NCBI GenBank assembly: GCA_013396525.1
Contig: VWYX01000657.1
Span: 1 to 64,000, forward strand
DNA: 64,000 nucleotides
Direction: 5' to 3'
DNA from: Chaetorhynchus papuensis
Taxonomy: Eukaryota; Chordata; Aves; Passeriformes; Rhipiduridae
Numbering within the stretch: position 1 is the stretch's first letter; the number at the start of each line of letters is the position of its first letter. The position numbers and the translations under genes were made by a program. The notes under the pieces were generated by a model, which was not told the DNA's origin, did not search any database, and was given only the letters and a program-made list of their open reading frames with translations. Positions 1 to 13,500 of the stretch are shown here, piece by piece.

Positions 1-1059
1 TGCTCCCTGAACAGGCCCTTCTCATCCCACAGCCGCTCTCCTAACAGGATAATGGTGTTGTTCAACACAAGGTGTTCTCCCTTAAATTTCATTTTTCACC
101 TTCAGAGCTAAGGGACTCATTCAGGAAGGGGAAGCTATGGATTCAGACTAACCTGAGGCTGAGATAAGTTCAGAACCTCCCATCTATTACTGCTGCTCCC
201 ATTTCACATAACGGAAAAGAATAAGATACTGTTTGTACCTAAGTGCACGAAGCAGTGCTCTACTAAGTCAGGTCCTTCATGGATGCATGAAGAAGATCTG
301 TACCTCTCTTTCTCTGCAGGGAACTTGAAGCCAATTTTTCATCCCCAAACAATCATTCTGTAAAAAGCTTTATTTTTTATTTTCTTTTAGTAAAGCTAGA
401 ATTCAGAGTTGGAATTCAGTTTTTGTTTATGCATTTTATAATACACTGCCACACAAAGTTGCACCTTGTCTATTTAAGTCAACACTAGCTACCTTCACTT
501 GGCAACTTCACCTGCATTTACATGGTTAGAGGCATTGCTGCTCATTGATAGGGGTTGATGTTGTGCTGGCAGAGTTCAGCTTCTGAACCTGCACACCAAG
601 CCTTGTGTGCATCTCTCACAATAAATTAGGCTGGGAGAACAATATGTTATCAAAAGGGATGATTTCAAATCAAGAGAGAACATCAGGCAGTGTTGCTGCT
701 GTTTAGTCTGAGGTTGAGCTACACACAAGAACTGAAAACCAGTGATAATCACAAGCCTCTCGGTGATCACTGGCAGCACTATTTGATAAGGAAACAAGTC
801 CTCCCAAGCAGAAGGTGTGTCAGTGAAGCCACTGACACTGCCTGAGCAGAAGCAGGTTCTTCATTTTACTATATGCAGCTGTTGGCCTCAAGTTCACTCT
901 CTGGGATTTGGGCTTACACTAATATTTCAATCACAGTAGCTGTTATTAGAGAGACTTTGGCCAATTTTAGTGAATATATTCCTTGAAGTAATTGATCCTC
1001 AGAGGAAAGAGTGCTTTACCTGCTACTTATTATTTCTTTAAGCAACAGAAACATTGCAA
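1..1059. other. Non-genic AT-rich sequence
   Basis: No gene, RNA or recognisable repeat is visible. The only reading frame over 60 codons (576-797, minus) has no recognisable domain. A good plus-strand splice-acceptor-like tract (mostly C/T, ending in CAG at 319) has no convincing donor downstream, so I do not call an exon. The segment ends where a CR1 3' terminus begins. Confidence 0.7.
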
Positions 1060-1138
1060 AAACTTGGATGGGGAGTTGGAACTAGATGATCCTTAAGGTC
1101 CCTTCCAACCCAAACCATTTTATGATTCTATGATTGAC
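1060..1138 (+). mobile_element. CR1 LINE, 3'-terminal fragment
   Basis: This is the 3' end of a chicken-repeat-1 (CR1) non-LTR retrotransposon in plus orientation. The diagnostic order is visible: 'gttggaactagatgatcc', then 'aaggtcccttccaaccc', then an ATTCTATG-type terminal microsatellite (attttatg, attctatg) ending near 1136. CR1 copies are normally 5'-truncated because target-primed reverse transcription starts at the 3' end, and this one keeps only about 80 bases. It has no coding sequence. It is close to the general avian CR1 3' consensus as I remember it; I cannot assign a subfamily. Confidence 0.9.
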
Positions 1139-4100
1139 TGTGCCCTTTTTTTTCTGCCACAGGGGAAGAGAAGCTAGGCTTTGCTTTTTTTTTGTCCTCA
1201 AAAGGGTGAGAGAGAGCTTAAGGATGGCTGCTTTTCTTCCTCTTTTCAAGGCAAATGTTACAATTCAGCAGGAGTTTTTCATACACATCCTGCAGGAGAC
1301 TGCACTGGCTACTGAGCACAGAGGCAGCCTGTTGACTCCCTCATATACCAGGAGTGAAAAAAATCACACAGTTGAAAGACATAAAGGCAGACTGGACTAC
1401 TGTGGCATCAGTACTGGCTTTGCAAGTCAGCAGCTGCTTTCTGCCACCCCTTTGGAGAGGTCAGGAGAACTGTGTGGTATTTTCGCAGGTGATACTTTCA
1501 GTGAACTCCTGCAGCCTTCCTGAGCACCCCCTCACACACAGCACCTCACCTGGGCTCTCACCTCCCATGCCAAAGCAGCACTCCTGAGGAACAACCCCCC
1601 TTTGTGCTCACCTGTATGCACAGACACATTTTACATCACTTGAGCTTTGGAGTTTGACTCCCTAAATCATTTGTGTTTGCAACGCTATCGAAGGGTAACG
1701 CTGATATGGAAAATCCATCTAACTGCCTCACTACGTTTTAGGGGCCTTATTTCAGTTCTGGAGATGGGTTCTATATCCCTAATTTACTTTACTGCTTTTG
1801 AAAATTAAATACTAAAGAACGCGACATTCTAAAGAAGAGACAGCCTAAAGTTTTAGGGATGAAAAGTGTCCTTTAGGGCTGTAATGTATTTTGCCATTAC
1901 TGCTTGGGGAATAATACTAAGGATGATAGAGAGCAACTTGACAGGATTCATTAAGGCAGAGACAGCATGTGTATGCTGTGATGCACAGGATTCTGCACAA
2001 GTCTGCCTGTGCAGAGCAAACTGCTCTGGTTTTTACTAACACTGATTTATGAGTTTGTTTTTGTGGTTTTGTCGTTTTCTTTCTTTTTTTCTGTTCTAAA
2101 AGATGAATCTAAAAAGCACAACGCTGAGAGTGCTCATAACATAACAAAGGTGCCCTGTTGAACACAGCAAGTGGCACGACACTGTGCAGCATGGCTGTGA
2201 CAGCAAAGGCCCTGAGCCCGCGCTGCTGAGTTAGTGGCAGCATTGTCAGCGTGTGCAAAACCAAAACCCACAGACAACACACATTCACTCTTTGATATAC
2301 AGAACTTTCAGACTCCACTACAAGTGATTTTTCTCCACCTGACACCAACTAAATGGTATAGAAAAGGAGATGCAGCAGATACACCACAGGACTGCACAGA
2401 TCTTCTAGACTGAGTCACAGCTGAGACTGAAGTTCAACAAAATAATGGCTGCAACACTGCCTTGTAGCAAAGCACAATTATCCTGCCAGCATCTCATCTC
2501 ATCTCCCTGGATGTCTCATACCTTTGACACAGCTCATAACAAGTAGAGAAGATTCCACTCTCAGGCTGTTGCTTGGCCTCAATGTGCACATTCAAAGTCC
2601 TTGTGAAAGACAGCAACTCCAGCCATCAGGATACTGAAATCTGCATAAAGTCGAAGTGCAGGTATAAATCTTATCACTTTCTACAAACAGCAGCAAAAAA
2701 CATTGAGTTTTGAGTCCCAGATACAATTCCCTCATGAATTTCTGCCTAGCTTTTTCAAATCCCCATCTTACACTCTTTAGTTTCTTTTACTTTTAGTTAA
2801 TATTTAGCTGCTGACTTACTAAGCAGCTATGATTTTTGTGTTTCTACACAAAATGAGCATCACACTAAATACTGGTATACCTCAGGCTGTTACTTCACTA
2901 TGTACAATGTATTTTATTATTAACTGATAATTTTATTAGATGAGATATCATTCTCCAAAGAGAGCAGTATTGGAGGAAATTTTCCTATCAAACCCAGGTT
3001 TACTGATAATCACTGTTCAGTTATCTTTGGGGTTGCACTTTGTTGACAGATTGGTAATGTAAAAATTTGCATTTTTAAAAGCTCCTATATACACTGGAAA
3101 ATCTATTCTCCCATTTTAAACATGTTTCTTTTCATAATAGGAAGAGAATACACATATATTTTCAAAATGATTGTATCTTCACGGACCGTGAGTAAACAGG
3201 TAGAAGAGAGGAGATGCTACACTTCGGTAAAGGGAAAATAGCGAGTGTTTTATCAGCTCAGATCCCATTCCCCATATCTATAATATTCCAGACACAACCA
3301 CTGTATAATACACTTTCTCATACAAGAATACTATAGAGGTTGAAGTGTAGCCAAGGCATTTAATCAACTTCAGGGAAAGATGAAGTTGACTTTCCAATAA
3401 TGATTTCCAGTATGTTCTATTACATTTGTTCACTCTTCAGCAGTGCCCTTTGAGGATGGGTCAAACTTCAGAAAAAAAAAAAAAGAGCTACAAAACTGCA
3501 TAGCTATTCTGTAGAAAATATTACAGCAATCAACAGCCTTAAAAACTCTTTTCTATTGTCTTGTCTAACAATGGGAGGGATATGTATTGTAGCCCATATA
3601 CATGTATGTGTGTAAATATGTATAGAAGAAAAGAAGAACCAAAAAAAGGGAAAAAAATGTGGATAAGACATCCTGGTGTGAACCTCCTCCTGTTAACACT
3701 GTCAGCATCACAGAACATGCCCCAGGGAGCAGCTTACCAACAGCAGCAGAACTAAGCTTGCATTAATATAGTTAAGCAGACAGAGGACGTTACTTCATAA
3801 AGATGCAATGTTTTTTTCTTTCTCCTCTGCACTGCCTCTGGGGTTTGGCTGGTAAATTTTGGGTTTGTTAATGTACAAATAGGCATATTCTTGTCGTCAA
3901 AGCGAAAACAGAGGAAAAACCAGATTATCAAAAAAAATTCACTAGATCAAGAGAAAGGTTACAAACCTTCTGAAGTGACTAGGCTGCAGTAAGAAAAAAC
4001 ATATAGACTTGATAGTGCTGCCTGCTAATAAATGGAGATGTTTTACACCATCTGCTGATTTCCCCTTTGTCAGCTGCACAAGGGAACCACATGAGAGACA

Positions 4101-5607
4101 CCATAATAAACAGAGGTATTTTTTCTCTCTTCGAGATCATAAGTCTCCAGAACCTGCGGCATATATGTTCACTTACACCCAAGCTGTTAATATATACAAG
4201 TGAGAAGAGAACCAGTATTTTTAGCAATGTGGAATAGCAGCTGAGACAGACAACACAACCTCCGCAGAGGGACACATCCATATGTTAGACAAGAACGAAT
4301 GCCAGAAAAATAACAGTGGTGGGGCTTTTCTTGGAGAAAGGCATTTTAACTAGAGGTCACAAAACTATTGTCCATAAAGATCCTACAAAAACTGACATAG
4401 CATGAGATCTTAAAAAAAAAAAAACACAAACCACAAAACATCTGGGAAGTGCATGCTTTCCATGAAGCCCCTGCTTCTATTATCCAGTTAGGACATACAC
4501 TTGGTTCTGCCAAAAGCCCTGCTGTGCATATACTGTATTTCTTGATCTTTTCTGTTGCCTAGTAAAGGTTTTTGAATTTGCTGCCAATTCAACCCCTGAA
4601 GCACAGATGGGAATAAAAAGCATCTTATCTCCTAGCATACGATTCCATATCATGTTTTCTACTATTTTCAAGCTGTACCATCTCTCCAGCTGCATTACAT
4701 GCCTCTTTCCCTTGGGAGATTATTTCATGTACACCCAGAATCCTAATTCCTCTGTGCATATCCCTGTATGTAACGCTTGAAGCTGTGATAGAGGAGCTCT
4801 ACGCTCTCATCTCTTTTTGTCTCATTCTTTCAGCAAAAGGAGAAGAATTGGCAGAAAGCTGTTTCATAAGGTTCTCGGCCAAAACCTCACACCAACTGGA
4901 GTGTTAGCAGGGAAGGCACTTCTGGTGCTCCGTTGGTAAGCAGAGAAATTTTTCCTGAGCATCCTGACAGAGGTGCAGATTTCTGCCCTGAGTTCACCCA
5001 GTGATGTCTTAAAAGTCGAGGCTTCTATTCTAATGTCAAGGTCTCCAATCCAAAAGATGGCAAGCAGCAGTAGATATTTATAATTTATCAATATTTCTTA
5101 TTCTGGCTTGTGTCATTTTCATAATAACTGAGTGAAATGAGGGTTAAATTAGCCTACTGTAAAATATGACCCTCATGGAAGAACAGTTATCAGTAAGCTT
5201 CTAAAAAACCACAAAGAGGAATCAAGCAATATTCTTCAAAAGTTTGCTTTAAACTATCAAAATGTATTTGTGTTTCATTGTCTAAGTCAGTGAGGAAAAG
5301 TATTGAATTTGCATGTAACTCCTGTCAGCTTAAAGAAAAGGAAAACAATATAGGAATCAAAAAGTGTTCACCTCATAGCATGGAGGTATGAATTAAACAG
5401 GATGGAGCACTGAGGACTATTGCACAGTGTCATGCACACACAGTTATTCTGTATGAAAGGTAGGAATGAGAGCATAGACAAACAAGTTTCAGAATAACAG
5501 TTCAGGCAGCAGAACTGCAAAACAAAACACGGCTTGGAATTATAACACTGTAAATCTGCCTGTGAGTCAAGAAATTCCGACAGGTCAAATGGTAAAATCA
5601 CATAATC
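1139..5607. other. Non-genic AT-rich sequence
   Basis: About 4.5 kb with no supported gene. It holds two 13-base poly-A runs (3472-3484 and 4412-4424), a short ATCTC x3 run near 2492, and scattered reading frames of at most 129 codons, none with a recognisable domain. The frame at 1134-1523 begins inside the CR1 tail and has no independent support. I see no LTR, SINE or conserved protein remnant. Confidence 0.65.
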
Positions 5608-6306
5608 TTCCCGCTCTGCTCAGATGTAATAAAGCCTCAGCTAGAATATTGTGCCAAGCCCTGGCCATCCTTATTCCAGAGATACAAGGGTCAGCTGGAA
5701 AGTAGCAGGGAATAAAAAAATCAGTAAGGTTATTATAATCAGTTATTACTTAAACAATCAGTATGAATAAGCAAAGGTGTAAAGAAAACAAACTGTGAGG
5801 AAAACAGTGAAAAAGTTGTTTATGCTGCAGAACAGGTAACTGAAGAGAGGTATTATGTACAGATTACATATTTTGCAACAGAGTCACTGAAAAGAGGACA
5901 AAACCGTTCATGTCTAGAATATGGAAAGAGTTCGGTCTCATCCTAACCTTCCCCGAGAAGGAAAGGCTCATGAAGAACTTAATCATATTATTCCAGTACT
6001 TTAGAGGATGGCTTAAAAGGGATGGATGCTCTCTTTTCACAAGGAGCCACATGGAGAAGACAAGGTGCAGCAGGGTGCAAGTTGCACTGGAAGAGATTTC
6101 ATCTCAATAAGAGAAACAAGATTTTTTTTTACAGTGAGAACAATCAAACACTGTAGCAACCTTGCCAAGGATGTGGCAGAGTCCCCATCACTGGATTTTC
6201 AAGACCTGAGTGAACAGGGTGCTGGATCATGTCATCTAGGCTCCCTTTCCTATTAAAGGTTGGGCCAGATGTCCTCTCAAAGTCTCTTCTAGTCTGGGTT
6301 ATTCTG
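5608..6306 (+). mobile_element. CR1 LINE, long 3' fragment
   Basis: A degraded CR1 copy in plus orientation, the longest repeat in the window. Three blocks match my memory of CR1 3' consensus. Block one, 5608-5700, includes 'ccgctctgctcag' and a 'cctcagctagaatattgtg' motif. Block two, about 5870-6110, covers the 3' region with 'aaggagccacatggagaag' and 'gttgcactggaagagattt'. Block three, 6120-6306, has the acagtgagaacaatc motif, 'gagtccccatcactgga', 'ctaggctccctttcc' and a degraded 'ggttgggccagatg ... ctcttctagtctggg' end. The terminal ATTCTATG tail is decayed to 'ttattctgag'. Block 5701-5870 is A/T-rich and unlike the consensus I recall; it may be a diverged segment or an insertion. There is no intact reading frame, so the copy is dead. 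Confidence 0.92.
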
Positions 6307-9300
6307 AGAGTCTTCAGCTTCTCTGCTTGGACCACTGGCAGTGCAAGTAAGGAGTGACATATACAAACATTGAGGCTGACACTGGCCCCTTGATATTTAA
6401 AATCACAGAGGGTTTTTTTTTTAAGAAGACAAAATACAGCCAGCAACTGACAATAAATCATGTTTTAAATGACATTATTATATCTATGTAAAGAGTTGCT
6501 GAAAAGAAGAAAATAATGTACTCACCAGAGACAGGAAAAAGCCTCTCATTGGTGTAAGCACAATTTAGTCAAGTATTAGAAGAAAACCCTTTTGAATGGC
6601 GTGGAACGACAAGCAATGAAATGCATTATATACAGAGGCTGTGGAGTTTCCATTGCTAAATGATTTTAAAGAAACACTGAACTGATTCTGTCAAGAATGA
6701 TTAGGTATTTTTGAACCCTTCTTGAAGAAAGATGGACCATTCAAAGGCCATTACAGCTGTCCTATTACTGTCTCTTCAAGGCCCAAAGCAAAGATGGGGC
6801 AGAAAGTCTTTTCCCCTAGGAATGAGTTTTTTCTCACATTCTTTTATCAGCTAGCAGCAAATGAAAGCTGTAATTAGAAGCATAAAGGTATCTGCTGTTT
6901 CCCCCAAAATCAGTGTTGTTACACTGCAATTGCAAATCAGTGCATAATGTTGCCTAGACAGATTTACACAGCAGCTAAAAGCACATAGATGCAGACACAC
7001 TACAGACTGTCTGGGAACAAAGAATCCTGAGGCACAAACTACTCTGTCTTATTACACATTACCAGTATCAACTTCATTTTTATGTTTAACAGTAGCTCTT
7101 TCACTGCATGTCCTTCCCTGGCAGCCAGCCACAGTTTTTAAAAGGTCAAAATCCCGATCTTCAATATAACATCCCACACAGATGACGTGATCTCAGAGGT
7201 AAGGAAAGAACCTGCCTCTGCAAGTCAGCTTAGAGCTACAATCTGAATAAATCATGACTCTGAATTCCATGAAAGAATTTGAAAGGGCAGAAGAGTAGAG
7301 AAAGGAGGTAGGGCAGGCTTTGAACCAAGAAGCAAGACAGGGCTTCCAAAAACCACAGGTTCCATTTCCTGGTCAGAAATGTATTTCCTCCATCATTTAG
7401 GATGAAACAATTCATTTTCTGTGGTATCAGTTCAGTTGAAAAGTTAATTAGTTCAGTTAAAAAGATCAGTTATTTGTATAAAATAACCTGTCATTTGACT
7501 GTCAGTGTCCTGGGACAAACAGCCTAGCCCATGCTCTCCAAGGGAAAAAGGTAAGGAAAGGACTATGTTCCCAGCTGCCCCCAGGAGAGTTCATATACAA
7601 ACTCCAGGCAGCCCTGGGAAGCACATGCAGGGTTAAAGCTCCAAACAGATAAATTCACTGAGAAATAAGGCAATGATATCACTGTGACCAGAAGTTGGCC
7701 TTAAGATAAATAAATGGGCTTTCACTATTCCCTTCGGGCATTTGCTGTCCCTTGGCACCAAGATGAAATCATAATGCTTTGTAATTACAGATAAAAGGGA
7801 TTTGACATGAGAGCTCTCCAAACAAGCCAAACATCCTGGAAAGTGAAAAAAAAAAACAACAAAAAAACCCCCAACAACTTGCTTGCATGCTCATTCTCCA
7901 GAGTCAAGAATAACCATCAAGACAATTTTCTTATTATTAGCAGCTGTTCAGAAATCAGTACTGGATTCATTAGTTAAATCAGTGGGCTTTCCCAGGAAAA
8001 AAAAAGAAAATTACGGAAAGAGGAGGATTTGAGAATAAATTAATCAGACTGCAACAATGTCAAAAACATGAAAATCTGTAGCTGTGGCATGCAGAAATTA
8101 CACAAACCCAAATCCCACTAACAAAAGATAAATTCCAAGCATAACTGAATAACTTAAAGTATAATCACCCATTTTTTAGTCAGCACAGAGGATGGACTAA
8201 TCTACAAAGACTCCTCTGAGAAAGATTGTGGGGATAAAGAAAACGTATAAGGAAAAAAATAGGAAACGTTAAGCCCTGCTACACCTGCAATTTGAAAACA
8301 ACTCTAAATTCTATTTGAGGAAATGTTGCCGTAGCCCTACAAAGGACAGCATTAAAAAGTCTCTCTATTATCCTATTACAAGCTCATAAGGCATATGGAA
8401 TATTCTTTTAAATCACCTCTGTAGCCACTGGTACAACCAGTGTGTGCCAGTAATACCTTTAAAATTCCTGCCATGGCATTGGTTACTTGCCCAGGTGCCC
8501 TGTGGGGAGCCCCTTGGGGGTTCATTCTGCAAGCATTCACTTTTCTGACCTGGTTAGGAGCTGTGGACTGCTGCCTACATCAGACTCCTGGCTGCACAGA
8601 GGCATTTCTAAAAGCCAGCAGTACTGACAAAAGAGACTTCTTTCCCCTGGTGGGAACTCAACAATCCAGGTTATTGGTATTAACCCACTACAGAGGAAAA
8701 GCACTATGAAATAAATGTGAGTTGGATTTATATAAACAGTGCAGATGTGCATGTAAAGAACATAGCCCAAAGCCATACTTACAAAGCCTGTACACAATTT
8801 TATTGATGAAGTAAAAAACTGTTTAAAAATTTAATTGCAAGAATCTCACATTTGCAATAGAAAAACCCCAAGCACATTAATTCTTTCCTCAGTGAGTTTA
8901 CCATTAGCAAATGAAGACCACGCTAGGAAACTCAAATTAGCAGCAGCAGTGATTATTTTAATTTTATCCCTTTCATCCCTTAAAGCCTTTTCTAAAAAAT
9001 TTAAACAAAAAACTACTCTTTGTTAGGATGAAGTGTTTCCTCCAAGGTATTTTATCTTTAAAATGTGAAACACTTTGGCCTAAATGACAGAAACTACAGA
9101 TGTGACTGCAAACATGCATCAAAAAAAAAAGTAATTATTACCTAGTATAGAACTTCATATAAGTTTTGGGCACTAATTTTCTACCTGCTGTCAATACTTA
9201 CTTTGCTACTGTTTTGCCCTGCTGGTGCTGTTTGTATGAGAATCACTGTCTTCAGTTTTGTAAACCCCTACCATGGTCTTTATTAGTAAAGTGTGAGGTG

Positions 9301-9770
9301 TGTTGAAAGACAAATATTAAACAGGATTTTTATTTTCACTTGTCTTGGAGAGGATCCCTCTCCCTTGACAAACAGTGCCAAAGAAATGCCACATAGCTTT
9401 TTATTTTGTGCTAGTATCACCATCCACAGGCAACCATACTCTGTAAACACTCTAGACCTGGTTGAATAAAATTATATACAAAATATAAAAAGCACCCCTA
9501 CAATTTAGCCTGCAATGTAGAGATAGCTTGCCGATCTCATTAAAGTACAGAATAGGTCACTTAGTATTTATAAATGTAAATGCAAAACAATTATTCAGCT
9601 ATTTCACAGGGAAATTGGTGATATTTGTTGAATAATGCTGGCAATCATAATTTTAAATGTTTATATACACAAGCTTCGTTCTTGAAGAGAAACAGAAACT
9701 GCTAGAAGGTTTCAACAGTCTAAAAATCACTGTAAATTCTAGAAAAAACAAGTCAAATGCTTCACCCCAG
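6307..9770. other. Non-genic AT-rich sequence
   Basis: No supported gene. A minus-strand donor-like site (TCTG then GTGAGTAC, around 6523-6528) has no matching acceptor that I could find. An A/C-rich low-complexity stretch lies at 7847-7876. Small frames at 8440-8709 (plus) and 8537-8797 (minus) overlap each other and show no domain. Confidence 0.65.
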
Positions 9771-9992
9771 GTACCAGCAGGGTCCCTTCAGAGGGATTTC
9801 ATTCCAAACAAGGCAGCATTATCACCAACTGCAATCCCCCCAAGCACTCCCTCACTGCCCTCCCCAGCAGGGCACCGGAGCTGCTCTGGCCACGTCTGAC
9901 ACCCGGGCCAGGGCTCTGGGCTGAGCACTGAACGGGCTCTGAGCATCAGGCACCGGGCTCTGGGTGCAGATCCCTTACTGAAACCCACGGGG
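9771..9992. other. Small GC-richer, CpG-containing patch
   Basis: A patch of about 220 bases, clearly richer in G and C than its flanks, with six CpGs clustered between about 9875 and 9989. It contains three copies of gggctct at 9911, 9934 and 9955, spaced 23 and 21 bases, which looks like a weak imperfect tandem array. It is too short and CpG-poor to call a CpG island. Function unknown; it could be a decayed repeat or a weak regulatory element. Confidence 0.4.
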
Positions 9993-10446
9993 ATATTTAA
10001 ATGCAAAGGAAAACATCTGACTGTTCTGCATTACCCAGCCCAACACCACAAGTTCCTGAGCTCTTTCTGCTAGAGCTGTTCTGCCCAATACTGACTTCTG
10101 TAGCAAGTTTCTTCTCTTGCAGTAAGAGTTCTAACCTCAACAAAAAGAAGAGTTACCTAATATCTTTTATTCTGTGGTCTAACGTACTATCTATCTGTTG
10201 TTGCATTAATTTTATTCATTATTTACATAAATTTATATATTTATAATCTCAAGTAGTATATAGTAGGAAATCCTATCTTGCAGATGAAGTTATCTCCATT
10301 TCTAATGTATCATTTCCCTTTTCCAATGCACTCTATCTTCTAAGCAAATTGAGTTACCAAGTGGTAAGACAGCTGCAGACTTATTACTAAATGTTCTCTC
10401 CCTTTTTTTGTAAATAAAAGGCCATTCCTTAAACATTCTGAAAAGG

Positions 10447-10507
10447 GAAAACAAAACAACAACAAAAAACCCCCAAACAAACAAAAAACCAACGAAACAA
10501 AAAAAGG
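10447..10507. repeat. A/C-rich low-complexity tract
   Basis: About 60 bases made almost only of A and C (patterns such as aaacaaacaaaaaacc). Similar tracts appear at 7847-7876, 50889-50950 and 62177-62210, and in reverse complement at 24635-24655 and 32753-32825. It is simple low-complexity DNA with no coding meaning; on the minus strand it reads as T/G-rich and creates an artificial hydrophobic, phenylalanine-rich frame at 10302-10556. Confidence 0.75.
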
Positions 10508-13500
10508 AGAGCAAGTCTCTGACTGCAAAAATAGACAGCAAAGAGCCTTTTTTCAAGCTCTAGCAATAGCTAATCCCAGTTTTTGGAACAAAACCAGTCA
10601 CTGGTAGCAAGTGGTGGGTTCTGAAGGGTCTGAGCAACTTAAGGTGACCTGGGATCCCGTAGTAGGTCTTGACAGATTTTCATAATTTTTTAACATATTG
10701 TTCCCATTTCTGTATAACTTTCAATTTGTATGAATTTTTCTTTTTGGTAGTAGCAATTTAATCTAAACAAAGCTATTTTGAGATTGAAATCGCACCTCTT
10801 TACTTCTTTACTGGAGAAAATTGTCACTATAGCATTAATTAGTCTCTTCATTCTTTGTTAAACTGCTGCATAGGAAAGAGTTTATTGCTAAAAAGTACGT
10901 GAGGAAAGGATTTTTATTTTAGCATGAGATTTTTCTAAAATTGTTTTTTGGCTACTGAACTGAAAGAAAACCTGTACTCTACTGCTGGAGGGAGCTCCCT
11001 CAAGTGAAAGTTATAAAATCACGTTCACTCAGGTCATAAAAAATAAAAAAGAATATTTTCATTTGTTTTTCCTCTGTAACTAATGATAAAGGTAAACAGC
11101 TTGTTTAACAGTCCCCTAAGAATGACTTGGAGCCATCTGAAGCTTGTGAGCTTTTAGATACAAGATTCCTCTTGATTTCAGTATTGGTTCTATGTTTTAA
11201 AAGGATGAAAGGTTGCCTTTAATAACATGTTTCCACTTCTACATTTTATCTAGAGATGAGCTCTTCATGACTTTCCCCCTGTATTTCAGTTTTCTGTAAG
11301 GGACTTCATGTACCTTGCGTGCACCTCCAGCATTGTAAGCAGTAGCAGAATACACGAGTGGATAAAACATGATCTTCAGCTTTAATGGAAGGTTGCAATG
11401 AAGAGAGATATTTCATATATGTCTAAAAAGATGGCTAGCAAGTCAGACAGAACTGAAAAAAAAAATAGGCAGTATCAATCTATATAATATCATTCCCTGT
11501 CAAGGAATGGGCTATCTTAAGTGTGTGTAAACAGCAATATTATTCATGGTTACACCACAGTGTAATTGCTTGCTGGATTTGAATGAGGTTTCTCTGAATA
11601 TAAATGAAGCGACTAAGTGAAGATAAAAGAAGCATCTGAAGCTAAAAACAAAAAACCCTAAAATGAAAATGATGAAGTCAGATGCACTTCCTTTTATTGC
11701 GTGTATGAATGTGAATGATTGTTAAGCCAATAGATTTAAACAGTAGCCAGAGTGAAGCAGAATGCAGGGAGAAAAGGCTTTCCCAACTCCATTCTGCCAA
11801 CGTGCTTCAGCCTTGACACCCAGTGTTATTGCCAGGGGAACCCTAAGCCTCTTTTAAACAAAGTCCTGAAACTGCTTCAAACTGTATCAGAAAAACTGGT
11901 GATTTTTAGGAAGATAAATGATTGCAGAACCCTCACAAATCCATATCTCTTTGTGCCAAGGGAAATCTAATACTGAGGTCACTGGTGCTAAGAGGCATCA
12001 ACCAGGCCTGCCACATCTCCAGCATGTTGATTATTAACTGAAAATTGTAACAAGGAACAGAAGGCAATTTAATCTGCCATTGTCAGTGTGTTGCTGTGAC
12101 TTGGAGCAAACCCAAGTGAGCAGCAACATTCAATGTGTAATTCCCTGGTGCCAAAAGCAGAGCACGAGGATCAGGCCTAAACCCTTTGAGAAGTCAGCAG
12201 TTGAAAATGTGAAATACCAATACACGGTGTAATCCAGCTGAACTCCACACCCCTGGCAGACTGGGACCTGATCCACCACACTGCAAGGCAGGCAGGAACC
12301 AGGGCAGAAACTGGCAGGTAACCCTGACAACAGAAATCTGCCCTGAGGCAGCCTGGGATGAGGAGGGAACCTGCTGCAGTGCCCAGTACAGAGGTGATGG
12401 GAGGCCCCACAGGACAAAAACAACAGAGCAGCCCAGCAGAGGTGGAGCAAACCACTACCTCAAAAACACACCACAAAAACACACTGTTTGTCTTCTTCCA
12501 AATAGGCATCTCTGTGTGGAGCAGAGAGAGTTTGGATTCCTGGGCTAAGCCAGGCTGCCTTCATCCAATACTGCATTAGGACAACGTTAATAACAAAAGA
12601 CAGCAGCAAAGCCTAAGGTGCAGGAGTCAGATCTTAGTCCATGCCCAGAAAACCATGTTGGAGTTTGTTTGCAGTGGCAGGCCCAGCACAGTGGATATAT
12701 TGGCTACCTTGTCAGTCCACACACAGTCACATTTCTAGAGGTTAACTGAGCTGGACACAGCCTTCTCTCTACTCTCCCACCTCCACAAGACAAAAAGCTG
12801 AATTCCGATTTAAAAAAAAAAGCAGACTCAAACATTCACTTTATGAAATATAATTACTTTTGATTCAAAATGTTAGAAAACTTTTAAAATAATTTTGAAA
12901 TATTTCTGCTCCAGGCATTTAAACTTCTAAAGTATTTAAATTTTCTACATTTAAAAATGAAAAGTTATATGATAAAATTAGATGTTCCTTTCTCTGCTTA
13001 ACTGAGACTGATGAATCGGAAATTTTTTTAAAACTCCTGAGTTGAAAAATTATTCTTAAACATTTCCCCATGAATGCTTTGTTTTGATATCCAGGCAACA
13101 TTTGGCTATAGTTTTTTCTTGATAAATGTACAATTAACTCCAGCTCCTGACATAACAATGTTAATATTTGAAACTGTCTCCACGGGCATGCTTAGTACTA
13201 AGCAAGGTATCCACTTCATAAAGAGTAAAGCAGCTCACACCCATCTCACCTTCTTTCAACCCATCTGAGATATAAGAGAACTTTTGAAAAGAATCAAAGA
13301 ATTCCAAAGGCTTTCATTTACAATACAATATATATTGGGCTCAACTTAAAATTCTGGTTTTCCACTTTTTTAACTCCAGCTGTAGTTGCCTCCCTCTTTA
13401 TTTGTATGGCAATCTGGAGCCACTCGCACTGTTAGATGTCAGCTGAGGTAACATTTTGTATTATTCAAACCTTCTTCTGCAGTGACAAAAATACTTATTT

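Noticed and set aside
1134..1523. 129-codon plus-strand frame, preceded by a good acceptor-like tract ending at 1162
   Set aside because: It begins in the CR1 tail, has no ATG at its first position and no known homology; no convincing donor pairs with the acceptor.
10302..10556. Hydrophobic minus-strand peptide resembling a membrane segment
   Set aside because: The phenylalanine- and valine-rich run comes from translating an A/C-rich low-complexity tract on its reverse strand.
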